Shown here: in pieces, positions 12,079 to 25,400 of the stretch
Layout of the letters: each line of letters starts with the position of its first letter
Numbering within the stretch: the stretch's first letter is position 1
NCBI GenBank assembly: GCA_013399875.1
Contig: VXAZ01007999.1
Span: 154,057 to 218,056, forward strand
Length of the DNA stretch: 64,000 nucleotides
Reading direction: 5' to 3'
DNA from: Gymnorhina tibicen
Taxonomy: Eukaryota; Chordata; Aves; Passeriformes; Artamidae
Program-made: the position numbers and the translations under genes
Notes under the pieces: generated by a model
Told to the model about the DNA's origin: nothing
The model's database searches: none
The model's input: only the letters and a program-made list of their open reading frames with translations

Positions 12079-15000
12079 TACAGAGTGGAGCCCTCTCCAC
12101 GTCTCTAGGGAGCCCAGACTCTCTCTGGCAAAGCCATGGTTTCAGCCATTGCCTGCCCGGTGCAGGAGCTGCTTCAGGTAAGTTGCTTCCTAGAGAGAGA
12201 AAGGATGGCAGAAGAGCACTGGATGCCTCTGGATATGGAGAGGTTTTGCAAAATGAAGTTTGCAAAAGGTTGGAAGGGTAAGTGCTGGGTGGGCGATGCT
12301 GGGCTGGGAGAGTGAAGTGTGAGTCAGTGCATCTCTGGGTAACCCAGACCCCCAGGCAGGGGTGACCCTACGATCCACTAAAATCAGCAGTATCTTCTTC
12401 ACAGTGCTGTGTCTGTCGGCTGCAGAGATGAGGAGACTTTGTGGGTAGCTGTAGTACAACTGCCAGGACTAAGGCAAGAAGAGCACTGCAATTTAGAATT
12501 TTTCCCAACCAACTCGCACGTTCTTATACCCCAAGCTTCCAGCTTTGTGTTACTCATTGAACTGAGCGCATCTTCAGCGCTGAAAGCAGCTCAGATTTCA
12601 GCTCCTGTTGCTGAGAGCAGAACACAATCAGATGCTAATCCTGCCTGATGTGTGTGAGCTGTATTTACCCAGCCCTTACCTGCAGACACCACGGGATGGG
12701 CCAGGCAGAGCTCAGCAACGCCAACATGCAAAGATGCTCCCTTATCTCTAAAGCTGACACGGCGAGGAGGGAGCTGTAATGTTTGTGCTGCAAACTCTCC
12801 CCCCACCCCAATCTGTTTGAAAACCAGCTCGCAGGAAATAGATGCTCTAAAGTAAAACAGCAAATCCCAGCTATCAGTGTATGAATTAGGCAGCAGGAAA
12901 TCATGGGGGAAACCTGAGGCATTTGGTTTGCAGGACAGCAAAAATCCCACTCAGCTGTGCTTGTGTTGAGAGGAGAAGGACCCGTGGCCACAGGGCTGCC
13001 AGCAACACAACAGAGCACCTGAGGATTGTTTCAGAGCTCAGCTTGGTTTGCATTTTTACAGTGATAAAGTAGCAGGAATTCCTCGAGCGGGAAATGCTGG
13101 AATCAGCTTTACCTTTATTTAAAAGGGAATTTAAGGTGAGACTTGGGAAAAGGTCGGTGCTTGCTCTATTTGTTTGTATCCCCTTTCTGGTCCTGTTTGC
13201 TTTCTAGTCAAGAATTCTGCTTCTTCAGTGTGCATTCAATATTAAATTGCCTCTTAATGTACTAACAGCCAGGCTTCTCTTGAAGAATATCCTCCAGCAC
13301 ACAGAATCTGCAGCATTTGTCAAGGAGAAAAGGATTAAGTGAATAGGGACTGCGGCCAAGTTTCCTGGATTTCTTTTTCTTCCAGGTACTGGTAGATAAA
13401 AAAAAAAAATTACTAAATTTCCTGGATCACTTATTTATTTATTTTTCCTATGCCTATGTAATCACTTTCTGTTGACAAAAACATTTCAAACTCACATCTC
13501 AGCCACCTCCATTACAAGCAGGACTTATCCAAGGTCACAGAGCCACTGGCAGGGCAGGGATTCAGACTCCATCTCCCAGATTTTATTCTTATAAATCTGG
13601 CACCAGGAGTATCCCAAACTCACTGCCTCAGAGCTGATTTGGGAAAAGACTGAAACACCCCCTTGATGTTCAGAAAGGACTTTGACCTTGGAATTTAGTT
13701 ACCAGCACATTCTTCCCAAGGAGGCTGGCACAGGTGCTGGAACATGATGCTGAGTGCGAAGACATTTCTCACCGTGAAGGAAAAGAAGATCCTCCCCAGG
13801 AATTCTGACTGGGAAGAGAAATATCCTCTCCATCCACAGGGCAAGTGATAAAAGTTACCTGGAGGGCTGGAGCCCTCCAAGAAGATGCAGAACTCTGCGG
13901 AGGGAGGAGGACTGGTATGATGAAGACAAAATTCCTGTTTAAAGCCTCCCTGAACTCAGTCCCTCTTTTTTATCTAGGGGCTGCTGCCCTCTCTGAGGGG
14001 AGGGGGCTCTGTTTGGAAATCCTAAAGCTGCCTACAGAGAAAAATATCACTGGAAAAGTCCAGATCTATTTATCCTCCCACACATCATGAGGCTGCCCCC
14101 TCGAGCGTGATAACAGCTAATCCTGGGGATGGAAACCCCCTTCCCACTGATCAAACAACAGTGTGGCAAAAGCCCTCCCATTCCTATTCTCGAGTATGAA
14201 AAGCTTTAATCCTGTTTAAAAAGCCTTCAAGCAGCCTGGCTTCCCACCCAGCTTTTCCAGCAGCAAGGCAAATCCCAAGTGCTTTTAACTCCATTGCACT
14301 GTAAACATGCGAGCACTGAGCAGTCCGCAGAAGCACATTTCTGAGCGAGCCTTAGGGAACTTGGGCAAAGTAAATAACGTGGCAGAAAGCCTTTCTAGAG
14401 GTTTCATAGCCTCTAATTTCCTCACCCAAGGGTCACAAGTACAGCAGTTGTCACTTAAGGCTCTCAGCAATTCACACATCCCAATCCAGCTCTTGCTGTT
14501 CAGTGTTTGAGAAACAGTCAAAGCCATCTCCTCCAATTGTCCCCAGAGTAAATGAAGTTCAAGGCAGTATGACAAGAAAATTAGAGGCTGTGGAGTCGTG
14601 AGAAGCCGCTGTAAGATAAACTGCCTTGCCCAGTGCAAGGTGCATTAACTTGCAGCTCCCTGCCTCGAGTTTTTGCTCAGGAGAGATCCAGGATAGTCCA
14701 GGAGTCACCCAGCTGCACCATGGACGTGGCTACTGCGACCCTGACAGGTGGGGACACAAAGGACACAGCACTCAAGCGCCCTTTAATAGGATTTCTCCAG
14801 CCCAGAGAGAAGGAAAGCAGAGGTGGCTCAAAGAGGAGTGCTGGAATGAAGGTCTGGAACTGTGGGATGTGCCTCTGGAAGGAGGACTGTTCATCCAGGA
14901 GGGACTTGGGTGAGTGGAGGAGCAATGCAGGAGCAGAAATGGAAGCAGAGCATTAGCACCAAGATCACACCTTGTTATGCAGCAGGAGTGAAATGGGAAG

Positions 15001-18000
15001 AGAACTAGAAAACCCTGAAGGTTCTAGGAAGGGATAAAGGAAAAACAAGAGGGCAAATAGAGTGAAACTATGACGGAGATGAGCAGCACAGCTGGAGAAG
15101 GGCCAGGGGTGCATTTAGGCAAGGATCTTAGGCCCACCACATGCTCTCATGATAAACAGAGAAAGGGCTGGGACAAAAACATGAACAAGTCTATGACAGA
15201 TGTGACCTCAGCGTGAGACAAGTTCTGTTGATCCATCAGATTTGATGACAGAAGGGAAATGCAAAACGTTCAGGACCAAAAGGAGGCAAAGGTGGAGTGT
15301 GAGAAGATGGAAGGCAAGGAGGGCAGGCAGGGTGGAGGATGAAGACGGGAGACTTTAGTTTGACTCAGTCAGCTCGGGGAGAGAGTTAAGAAAGTTCTCT
15401 GGGTGGTAGGAGGCTGCTGGTCAATTTTGAATCTCAATGGAGAAACTAAAAGGTATGCCTGGGTAAGAGTGCCAGATTTATATGATCTTGGGCTGGGGGC
15501 AAGGAGTGAAATTTGCTTTTCAGGAGATCTAAGTACGAGGATATTCAGGACCAGCACAAGGATGTTCAGTGAACAGGTTTAACAGATTTGCAATTGTTCC
15601 CCCAGGACAGAGCCCCCAGCTCCTCTGCTCTCCTCCCAGCCAGGCTGCCCAGGAGCTGGGGAGCTGCACTGGCACAGCACAAAGCCTGGCTGAACACACC
15701 TCCCCAGCAAATGGCCGAGAGGTCCAACTTGTTGTGACCTTGGCTAAAGAGATCTGCCTTTAATCATGACAGTGGATGAGCTTCTGAGCTCCTTCCCTAA
15801 TGCAGAGACACGGCAGGAAAAAATTGCAGCCTAAAAGTTGTGCTTTTAGAGAAAAAGCTTTCTCTGCTACATACATCATTACCCAACAATACAGAGTAGC
15901 TACTTAGAGTATCTCTGCGTTCATTTAAAGACCTGATTTTAAAAGCCAGCAGCTTTATCCGTGGCATAATGTGTCAAGTGCAAGCTGAATTGACACTTAT
16001 GCAAGTCAAAGCAAATGTTTTTAAGATGTGACAGCAGAGCCATTACCAGCTTCATATATTTCATTCTACTTTTGTGCACACAACCAAGCATATTATTGGC
16101 TTTTTATTTCCCTCCTTGTTTGCTTCAGGATTCTGATTAAAGCAAGGAAATATTTCATGAGCTGCCAGGTTATGCTTAGACCATTAGGCCCATCTATGAG
16201 AAATATTTATTGGTTTAGGAAATGGGAGAAAAGGAAAGCTGGAGCACTGGTGATACATCTCATCCGCTTTGAAAACAGAGCAAAAGCCTCTCAGACTCTT
16301 GTTAGCCAAAGAGACAGGATGAAGTTGGCTCAGTATCAAAAGCTGTAATGGCCAGATGATACAGAGCCCTGATCTGGTCTAAAGCTCCTGGATCGGTTCA
16401 GCTTTGGACTGAAAATGTTAATGATGATAAAAGAATTTACGCTTGGTTAATGTCTTGTAATAAAATCCCCCAGGTCTCTGACAGTCCTTTTTTCACTCTT
16501 CCTTCTCCTGATGCTGTCTGAGGTCACTGTAGGTGACTGCACAGCCCCCTCAGCCTTACAGCTGAAGAACTGAGTCTCCTTTGGCAGGAGCCAGGGCGGT
16601 TTTACTGCCAGCAAATGCTTGCTGTGCCTGCCCTGGGATGGCAGGAAGACAAGCACAGTGCAGGAGTCACAACCAGCTGCAGTTCACAGCACAAACACAA
16701 GCAGGGCACCCAGGCCCAGGGCAGCTGTGAAATTTCAACCTGAAAGACCCATCCTGCAGACAACCCAGCTGAGCACAAGCGGGGCTCATGCACATTCTCC
16801 CATCATCAGAGAGGAAATCAGGCACAGAAGGCAGGCACTTTGTTTCCAGACTTGCTAGGGATAACAAGACACTCTAAGGATAATCAGGATACTTTTCCAC
16901 CCATACTGGAATGAGCACCTGCACAGTTTCACTGCATCTTACAGCTGGATGCAGTCTGAAACCTGAACAGCCACAAGTGACAGGACCAGCTCAGGGGCAG
17001 GAAAAACCAAAGCTCCGCTGTGGGAACACATTGTCTTCCCTCTTCATTCTGCAGGAGCTGGTCTGCAGTGGAGCTGGGAGACAGCAGCTCCTGAAGATTC
17101 TGCTGCTCGAGCTTCCCCAGAGGTGAGGGGAGAGTCACGGCAGAGCTCACAGCACACGGGGCCCCATCTGCATCTCCAGGGCATGTACGGAGCTGAGTGA
17201 GGAATGGGCAGGGGTGAGAAAAAGAGGTGATTTATTTAAGAGGCTTCTAAATCAGTTCGCTGAGATGGCTGACCTGCTGACAGTGACTTAATCAGCACAA
17301 AACATTTTCTTGATTTGTCACCAGGGAATGGCAAAATATTCTCGGAAGAGCTTCATCTTTTATCTTAAGAACTATTTACATCAAGGAGGTTAAGACACAG
17401 CTTTAACCACACAGACAGCACCACCTTTGGATTTGCTGTTCTTAACACTACCTGCAAACAGAGTCTTTCTTGTCTTGACTTGCGTCTGCCTACCCACAAA
17501 AGAAAAAGCTCTGTGCTGCATCATTTTTATTCATGAAGATAAATCCGTTGTGTATTTTTCTAATGATCTCTTAAGTCTGCAATTTGCACCATTTTATAGC
17601 AGTTGAAGTTAGAGATGCAGTAAGCCATGTATTTAAGGCTGGTAACTTAATGGGAAAGGCATTAACTACCATTTCAGGTTTTTAGTTACGTTCCCCTCCC
17701 CATCCTTTGTAATTACCTTGTTACTTAACAGCAGCATCAGCAATTTTATTGATGTGCTTTTAGCACAGGCCACTACCAGAGGACAAGAGTGCTGGAGCAT
17801 GTTACAGACTCCAGAGTAAACTTTATCTCCTGCTCTTTTTTAAAAAGGATCAGAACATTACCCACCTCTCCTCCACCCTTAAAAATCTGCAAGCATCAGC
17901 AAGGCCTGCTTCCCAGGCAGTTGTAGTCCTTTAACAGATAAGAGACCACTTTAGGCCCCCAAGTCACAATTCATGTTATCCCAAGAGATGATATCCTCTA

Positions 18001-21000
18001 ATAAGCTTGGCTTTTTTATTTCTCTTGTACCCTTTTGTGGTGAGGGGATGGGGGGAACTCTGCAACCCCATTATGATCAAGTCTAATCATGATGAAATTT
18101 CTTTTGAAGAGGCAAAGAGAGGTAAAGAAAAGCTTCCCAGGAATCTCATTGTGACCCTGCAGTTATTTCTGTCGAGGGTGGTACTGGCCTGGGAGCCTTT
18201 CACTGCCTCCTGTTCCTCACTCCTGTTCCCCACTCCTGTTCCCCTGGCTCTGTGGGATCCTTCCGATGGCCAGGCCTCTTCCCAAGGAGACCCCATGCCC
18301 ACAACAGCCAGCTGGCATCGCCCTTTGCCAGCCCTCCTGCCTCGCTCATCTACCTTCTCAGCCTCCTGAGGCCATCTTATAAACCAAATCATTCCACATT
18401 TGGCACTGTTCAACAAGCATCTGAATTACCAAATTTTCTGTACATCCCCACAGCTCCTGGGGAGAACAAGCACTGTCCTGGATCCGTTTTTATGACCGGC
18501 AGTGGATCTGGGGAGTTGTATCCACCACACCATTGTGCACGTTGGCCTGCACACATGCAGCAGGAAAAGACAAAAGGTCTAGCACAGAGCTTATCAGCAC
18601 AGGGCAGGCATTTTAAGCCATCTTGCAAAGGAAAAAAACCATGTTGTGCATGTAAGAGAAGGAAATCCCTAATTGGAAACACAATTGTCTCGTAAGAAGG
18701 GCTCCAAAATCAACAGCCACTCCAATTTATATAGTGTTTTATCAAGCCAAATAGCCCCCAAGGGCTTTGCAAGATGAGCCTCTAATAAGGCTTATAAAAC
18801 GAGCCCTCTGTAATAGAGGCTGGGGCAGGGAGGGGGAGTAAAAGGCCTTTTAGCATGTGAATTGTGACAGCCTGTCAAAGCCCCAGCTAACAAAGGCTCC
18901 AGAAGCTCCGAGGGGATCTGCAGGAGTTTCGAGTGCAGAGGTTCCTGGGGAACAGGTGGGGCAGCTGGGATCCAGCCCCCAGACTGGGCAGCCAGTGTAG
19001 GGCCTGGTTTGGGACCTGCCTGGGGCTGAGCCACGTGTGCAGGACACACTCTCAGTCCATAGGGCACAGCTCTGGTGGATCAGCTCAGAAGATGCCCCCC
19101 AAGTGAAGTGGAAGGTCTCCTGTCACACCAACCCCACCCTTCCCCACGGTTTCTAAAAAGAAGCTGTGCCTTGATCCTGCCCATTGAGACATTGCACAGA
19201 AGAATGCAATTTTAAAACTATTTTATTTCGTCTTTCCCCCTTCACCCACAGGAGAGGAGAGAGCCTGAAGGAAAAACAGAGGGGACATTTTTATTCCAGC
19301 CTTTATGGTGTGTCTGGAGGGCGATACTGCAGCAAGGAGAGTGTGACAAGAAACATGAACAGGGTGGGGAGTGTGACTGTAAAACGTGCCTGAACATCCC
19401 CTGCAGGAGCACGTCCTCTGAGTACCATCCCTCCATCATCACTGTCCTGCCCAAGTGATGATACACAAGTCAGGGAAAGCAAAACCAGCCAGCACAGGTC
19501 ACACTTCACTGCACAGCTTTGCAAACCATGCTAAGAAACCCTCAGAGGAAAGAACCAAGTAGTTTCAAGTCTATTTTGAGTTGCACAGTGGGGTTGTAAA
19601 TACCTTGTTTCTGGCAGTTCTACAGTGGTTAAAAAATATATCAAGTAGTCATGGAAAACCCAGGACATAAATTTGTTGCGGAAAGAAACATCTCTTTTCT
19701 TCTGCAGCAAATACAAGTGCTTTAATTTGGTTTCCATTTTCTGGCTGATGCTGTTTTGTGAGCAAGTTTTGTGAGCAAGTCTGTAGTGGCAGGGCTGTGC
19801 TTGTGGAGATGATTCCAGAAGGATGTGCCCTGCTGGGAAGGTGCAAGGCTGCACATAGCCTGGTTTTAACCAACACAAACACACATCTACCAGTCAGATG
19901 CCAGATTAAGTAAGGCTGTCACTAGTTTCAATGCCTTTAAGATCATCTTGCTGAAGTCTGGGGGAAAAGATCTGTTTTACCATTTTCTTACACTTATAAA
20001 TTCCTGGTATGTGAAAATCACTGTGATTCCAAGACTACAAAGCATAGGAAAAACGTGTCATTTAGGAGTCACACGTCAGGGCCTTGAGTGCATCAAAGCC
20101 CTTGCAATCTTCCCCACACAGGAACCTTTAGGAGTCCTCCACAGCTCCAGGTGGAATTCCACACCTTGGCACAGACTCCAGGGGCAGCCTGTGGCCCTGC
20201 AGGCTCCTGCAGCACATCCCTGCCCTCCTGTCTCCAAGCCACCTCAATGCAGCCACGGAAAAGCGATGAGCTCTCTGCGAAGCTCTGCAGGCCATGGCAA
20301 ACACCCCGCTCCTGGCACAGCGCTGACCTGGCACCCCCTGCCCACCCTGCAGGACTGGGAAGGCTGCCTGTGCTGGGACAAGCCGGCTGCCACCCCGAGG
20401 GACTGCTGTGGTGCCACGATGGATCCACAGCCAGCCAGCAGCGGTGCCTGTGCCTGGCCATGTCCCTTCCTGATCCTGACCTGCTGGCTTCACTTCCCAG
20501 CGGGATCCCGGACCTGCCTTGGCACTGTGCACTTGGAAAGTGATTTCAGAGCCCTGGTTGTTGTCACTGGAGCTGCTCTGCAAGGCCACAGCCTCTCCTT
20601 GTCCTATTGTCACTGTCACCTCCCTGCTCATCCTCCCTGCCATGATCCTGCAGTTCTGCCTGGAGTCAGTAACTCCAGAGGAACAGGAGCAGCCAGACAG
20701 GCAGTAACTGGCCTAAATAGGAGAGCAGCTTCCTCTGAAAAATACAGCTCAGGTATGACTAATGTGCCAGAAAGCTCATGTCTCAAGTAATCCCCTGCTC
20801 AAGACTTTATCAATAATGCACAATTGGATTGTGGAATACAAAACCCCTGGAACTTAATAAAAGGACTGGCTTAAGCACTGAGCTAACATCATTGGGATTG
20901 ATGAGTGAGGACAGTTTCAAACAAATTACACCTCACAGCCTGATAAGACCTATCTCCAGGAGACTGGATGAAAGACACGTAGCTCAGCGTAGCTGTTCAC

Positions 21001-22180
21001 CTGTCCAAAGTGAAGGGGTTCTGAGAGGTTTCTGAGTGGAAAACAATGGCTTTAGGAATTAAACACATTTCCCAACCAGACTCTTCAGAGATGAACGCCC
21101 ATAAATTGGAGGGGAGGTTTGTCTAATGCTACTTTAAACATTCCAGTACTTGGCAAAAATTTGTCCAAACATGGGAGGTGGGGCCAACAAATGTGACTTA
21201 TACCCAGCTCAGTTTTCCCTCACATGTGAGGATGCCTGTGCTAAAGCCTTTGTGCCCAAATGCCAGGACTGTCCCAGCACAGGCATGTGCTCAGTGTTGG
21301 CAGCAATAGGGTCAGCCCAGCCCAGCACTCTGACCCCAAACACATGTAGCTTGGCCCTGGAACCAGAGACATCTCTACAGGAAAACAGACTCTCAGGGAA
21401 ATGGGACAAAATCAGCACAGAAGGGAAACCTCAGAGGCAGCAGACACTGAGGGCTGAGAGAACAGGGAATGTACACTGGGTATGGGACAAACTGGAGCCA
21501 GGGCTTTTGGAGGGAATGTATCAAACTGCACATGGTGCAGAAAGAAGGGAAGAAAAGTTGGAGGCAAACCTATGGAAAGGGGAGGTTCTTCAGTGAACAC
21601 ACACAATTAATTTGTGACCTGCAGAGCTAAACCATGCATACCACTCCCCAAGACCTGCCAACCAAAATCCCTGCTTCTCAGGCTTACGGATGGAGCCTGA
21701 TCCACCCATATCCTGGACCCTGATTGGATTAAGGCTGTTCTGAATTCTCTCTCACCACGTCTATGAGAGACATCTTCAGTGAATACCCCATCCCGAGCTC
21801 GTTGAAGACCAGGGCTGGCATTTGGGTTGCACGTCCCTTATAGGATCCGTCCTTCCCCACTCACAGAGGCTCTTTGGAGGTTGTGCAAACACTCTGTGGT
21901 GTCCTCAGAAGACAGCAAAGCATCAGCGCTTCACGTGACATCAGCCTCACCCCCCTGCACTCAGCACCCACAGCCCACCCGCAGCAGACCCAGCAGAGCA
22001 CCACAGGAGCCTGTCAGGAGGGATTAGTCCCACATGCCTCCCTCAGCATTAGCACAAGCTAACAGGACAGCATGGAAAGCCCAGCAGTTCCCAGGAACAC
22101 TTTATTTATTGCAGTCCAGGGTAAGAACAGCTCATCTGGAGCCAGGCTCCAGCCCAACTCTGATTGCCAGCTATGGGGAG
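12079..22180. other. Gene-poor DNA, partly AT-rich
   Basis: No gene was recognised. An A-run (13,397-13,409) followed by TTTA repeats (13,431-13,446) marks a low-complexity patch. The stretches at about 15,940-16,230 and 17,280-17,720 are AT-rich with many homeodomain-like TAAT/ATTA cores and may be regulatory. A GC-rich patch at about 20,100-20,700 is open in three frames at once and holds a 280-codon frame, which I do not accept as a gene. Confidence 0.45.
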
Positions 22181-22189
22181 ACAGCTGAA

Positions 22190-22430
22190 ATTACAGTAAT
22201 GCAATTTCAATATCCTCACAGAGGTAAATGCGCTCAGTTGCCTCAAGGCCTCTGTAAACATTAATTATTAACTTAATGTCTGGCTTCCCTGAGGTATCCA
22301 TTATCCTGTGTATTAATGGCCCTTCCAATAAAGCAGGGGGCAAACAGCTTGCAGATTACCTGATAGTATTAGGGAAAGTTTGCAAATTGATTTGGTTGGA
22401 TTGGAAAGTGCTTGGCAGTTAACTGATCAC
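22190..22430. promoter_or_regulatory. Candidate conserved non-coding element
   Basis: This AT-rich stretch carries clustered homeodomain-type cores (TTAATTATTAACTTAAT, ATTAATGG, TTGATTTGG) in unique sequence between less structured DNA. Such clusters are typical of vertebrate developmental enhancers, but this is only a compositional impression. No conservation or activity can be read from this window. Confidence 0.2.
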
Positions 22431-25400
22431 AGAATCTGGAGAAAGAGCAGAGTACAATAAAAGATGTTTTCTTTCCTCACAGCTTTATCTGCTGAGAAAA
22501 GAAGAGGAGCCAGGCACGGCAGTGCTGGCTGTTCTTTTGGATGCTTCTTTCCTGTCTCCCATCCGAAGTGTAATGAAGGAAAGCCTCAGGCAGAGAACTC
22601 AGCTGTAGCAAGAGGTAACATTAATGCTATTCTAAATGCCTCTTCACAAAAGTTAAGTCAATCTTATTCTTAAGACCCAGGTCTTCCATATTTCCACTGT
22701 CAGGGGATTTTCACATCCGTATGGGATAGGCCTGGGGGGTCAGATTGAAAAAAGAATTTCAGTGAAGAACCTCCAGTCCAGTCCAACGCCGGGATCCTCA
22801 GAGCTGCCTAACCCTTTAAATACCTCCAGATCCACACACACGAGTGAGGCAAGGGCGACAGGCTGAGCATGCAGTCATGTACCATTTGCACTTGCTTCTT
22901 GCATAAACTGCTGCTCAGCTTATTTTCTCCTCCCAGAAAGCTGTTTTTACAACCCTCTGAAACACCTCATTTAACTGGAGAAGTATTTGTTCATTAGCGC
23001 TCCTTGCAGCAGGAAGCACATGTCAGCGTGGGAGTTCAGTCCCCCAGGATGTGACAAGAGAATTCATTCCACAGCACAGGGACTCTGGGGACGCTCCTGC
23101 TCTGAGGCTTCAGCTCAGCTCTCATCCCAGTTCCACCAGCTGCCACCTCCACCCTGCTCAAAGCATCACACAAGCAGGACAACCACGTCCACAGGCTGCT
23201 GCAGATAAGACCGGCCAATATTAAAAGCCAGCATCTTCCCCTTGGAAAGATAAGGCAAACCTGGCAGATTCTCATCTCTGTTTTTCATCCTGAATGCCAC
23301 ATGCTTTGAACAGCCGCGCGCACAACAAGCAGCAGTCACGTTTCCAATCTGCCGTGCACTTTGCTGGGCCCCCTTGTGCTTGGAGAGGAATCCGTATTCT
23401 CTATCTGAATATCAGGGAGTGATTTAAAGGGAGACCAAGTAACAGTCCTTGATAGATTTTTGGTTACGTTGCAGTTTGCTGTTTAGTCAGGTAACATCTG
23501 TTCTTCAAGCAGAGAAACACGATACTGCTCTTTCATGTAAATTTATGGAAGAAGTTATGATTTTATCCTATATCCTAATAAGGATTCAGACTTAGCTTTT
23601 AAAAGGAGAACCTTGTTTGTGCTGGAGTTTTGTGCCTGTTATTTTATCATAATTTAAAATCAAACTAGTCAGACACTAAATAATTTCCTGCTGAGAAATG
23701 TGCAAAAGCTCCCTTTATTCCTATATCCTCTTTACCGCTGGCATCTTGTATTTATAGAGTGTAGATGGAGAACTTAACATCCATGTTTTCTCCTTTTAAA
23801 GTCTCTCCTTTGATCTAGTTATCCATCCAGGAGATTGCTTTGATCCTTGCAGTTCTGCTAATTCCAAATACGCAATTATGCTTATCTAGTCCTGGAGGAT
23901 CTGAGTGTTTCAAACTGTCCCTCATCCACTGCTGGTTTACCAACACAGCCCAGCTTTAATCAAAAGGAACTTGTTCTTGCCCAGAGCACTGCAGGCTACA
24001 GACTCATCTGCCAGCCTCAAAAACCCAGGAGAGCCTGGTTTTCCTTCCTGGCCACACCACAGGGAAGCAGGAGAGAGAACAGGCTGGGAGAGAAGGGCAT
24101 CTCATGTGCTGAACAGCAAGGTCAGGGAGCAAGTGGAAGAGTCCAGGAAGGAATGGTCACACAGAGGAACAGAGCTCAGGGCTCTCACACGGGCTGGGAG
24201 CCTGTCACGTCACCCAGTCATGCTGCTCTTCTCTCTGTCCCTACATATTTCAGTCACTCAGAAGCCAGGAACCAAGGGGATGTGAGAAATTGGACATCAC
24301 AGGCCATGAGGGAGCTGAACTGAGTAGGGAAAGCAGCAGAAATGGGGAGCAGTTCTCCAAAAACAGAACCATCTTTCACCTCCCAACAACCGCAAGAAGA
24401 GTGAGCTGAGACTGATCCCAGGCCTGTTTGCTGCTTGTCTTAAAAATCTTCTCCCTTACAATATCATTATGCCACGTGAATGAAGGTTATCTAAATCCTG
24501 CATGATCTCTCCCCCGGGGAGCGGGGAGGGAGGCAGAAGAGGAGAATGCCATTACTTCACGATGGGATCTGAAGTAGTAGGGGATTTCCTTTCAGCTTCC
24601 AGAGGACTGAAACAAATTGAGATGCATCATCCTAATGCTTCACTGCTCGGTATTTTGACACCATGTTACTGCTGAGCACCTGAAACTCATCTGATGGAAG
24701 ATGTGACCACAGCCCTGCTTTCCTCTCTGCTACCAACTCCTTGTGTGCCACTCCTCATTCTCAGCCTAAGAAATTAAAATCTTCTCTAACACGTTAAAGG
24801 GCGATAGGGAAAAAGTACAAAAGGAAGAAGATAAAATCTGAAGAGGCAGCAAGTGGCCACAACTGAAGTACAGCATTTAAATAATTATCTTGTTATGAGA
24901 GCCCAGGCAAGCCTGCTGGAGGGGCAAATTCCTCCCATCAGAAGGTGAGTGCAGGTTCCCTTCCCTCCTCATATAAAGGTTCTTATATGCCTTACATAAA
25001 GGTATTTCTGTTCTTGCAAATTGAAGGCTCAAGTGGCAGTTTCTTGCAAAAGCTTCTCCTACCACCTGCACAAGGAAGAAATAAAGTCTGAGAATAATGG
25101 TTTAGCACCACTCTGGCGCTTCCAGCAGCTTTCCAAGAGGCAGGTGACACATGGAAGGCAGGAGATGAGCTGCTATATTGCCCTTTTCTATCCTGCAACC
25201 CCCTCAGCAGCAAGGCAAAGCACAATTGTTCATGTTTTGCTTCAAACAAGACCGACACTGCTAGGGCAGCCCCAACAACACGATGTCTTTAAGTCACCTG
25301 AGAGATTAGAGAGGACTTTATTTTGCCAGTCTGCCCTAATGAGAACTTTGCAGGAGCTCTCAGTAGTTCAGACAGGTGGGCGACCCTCGCGGGGTGAGCC

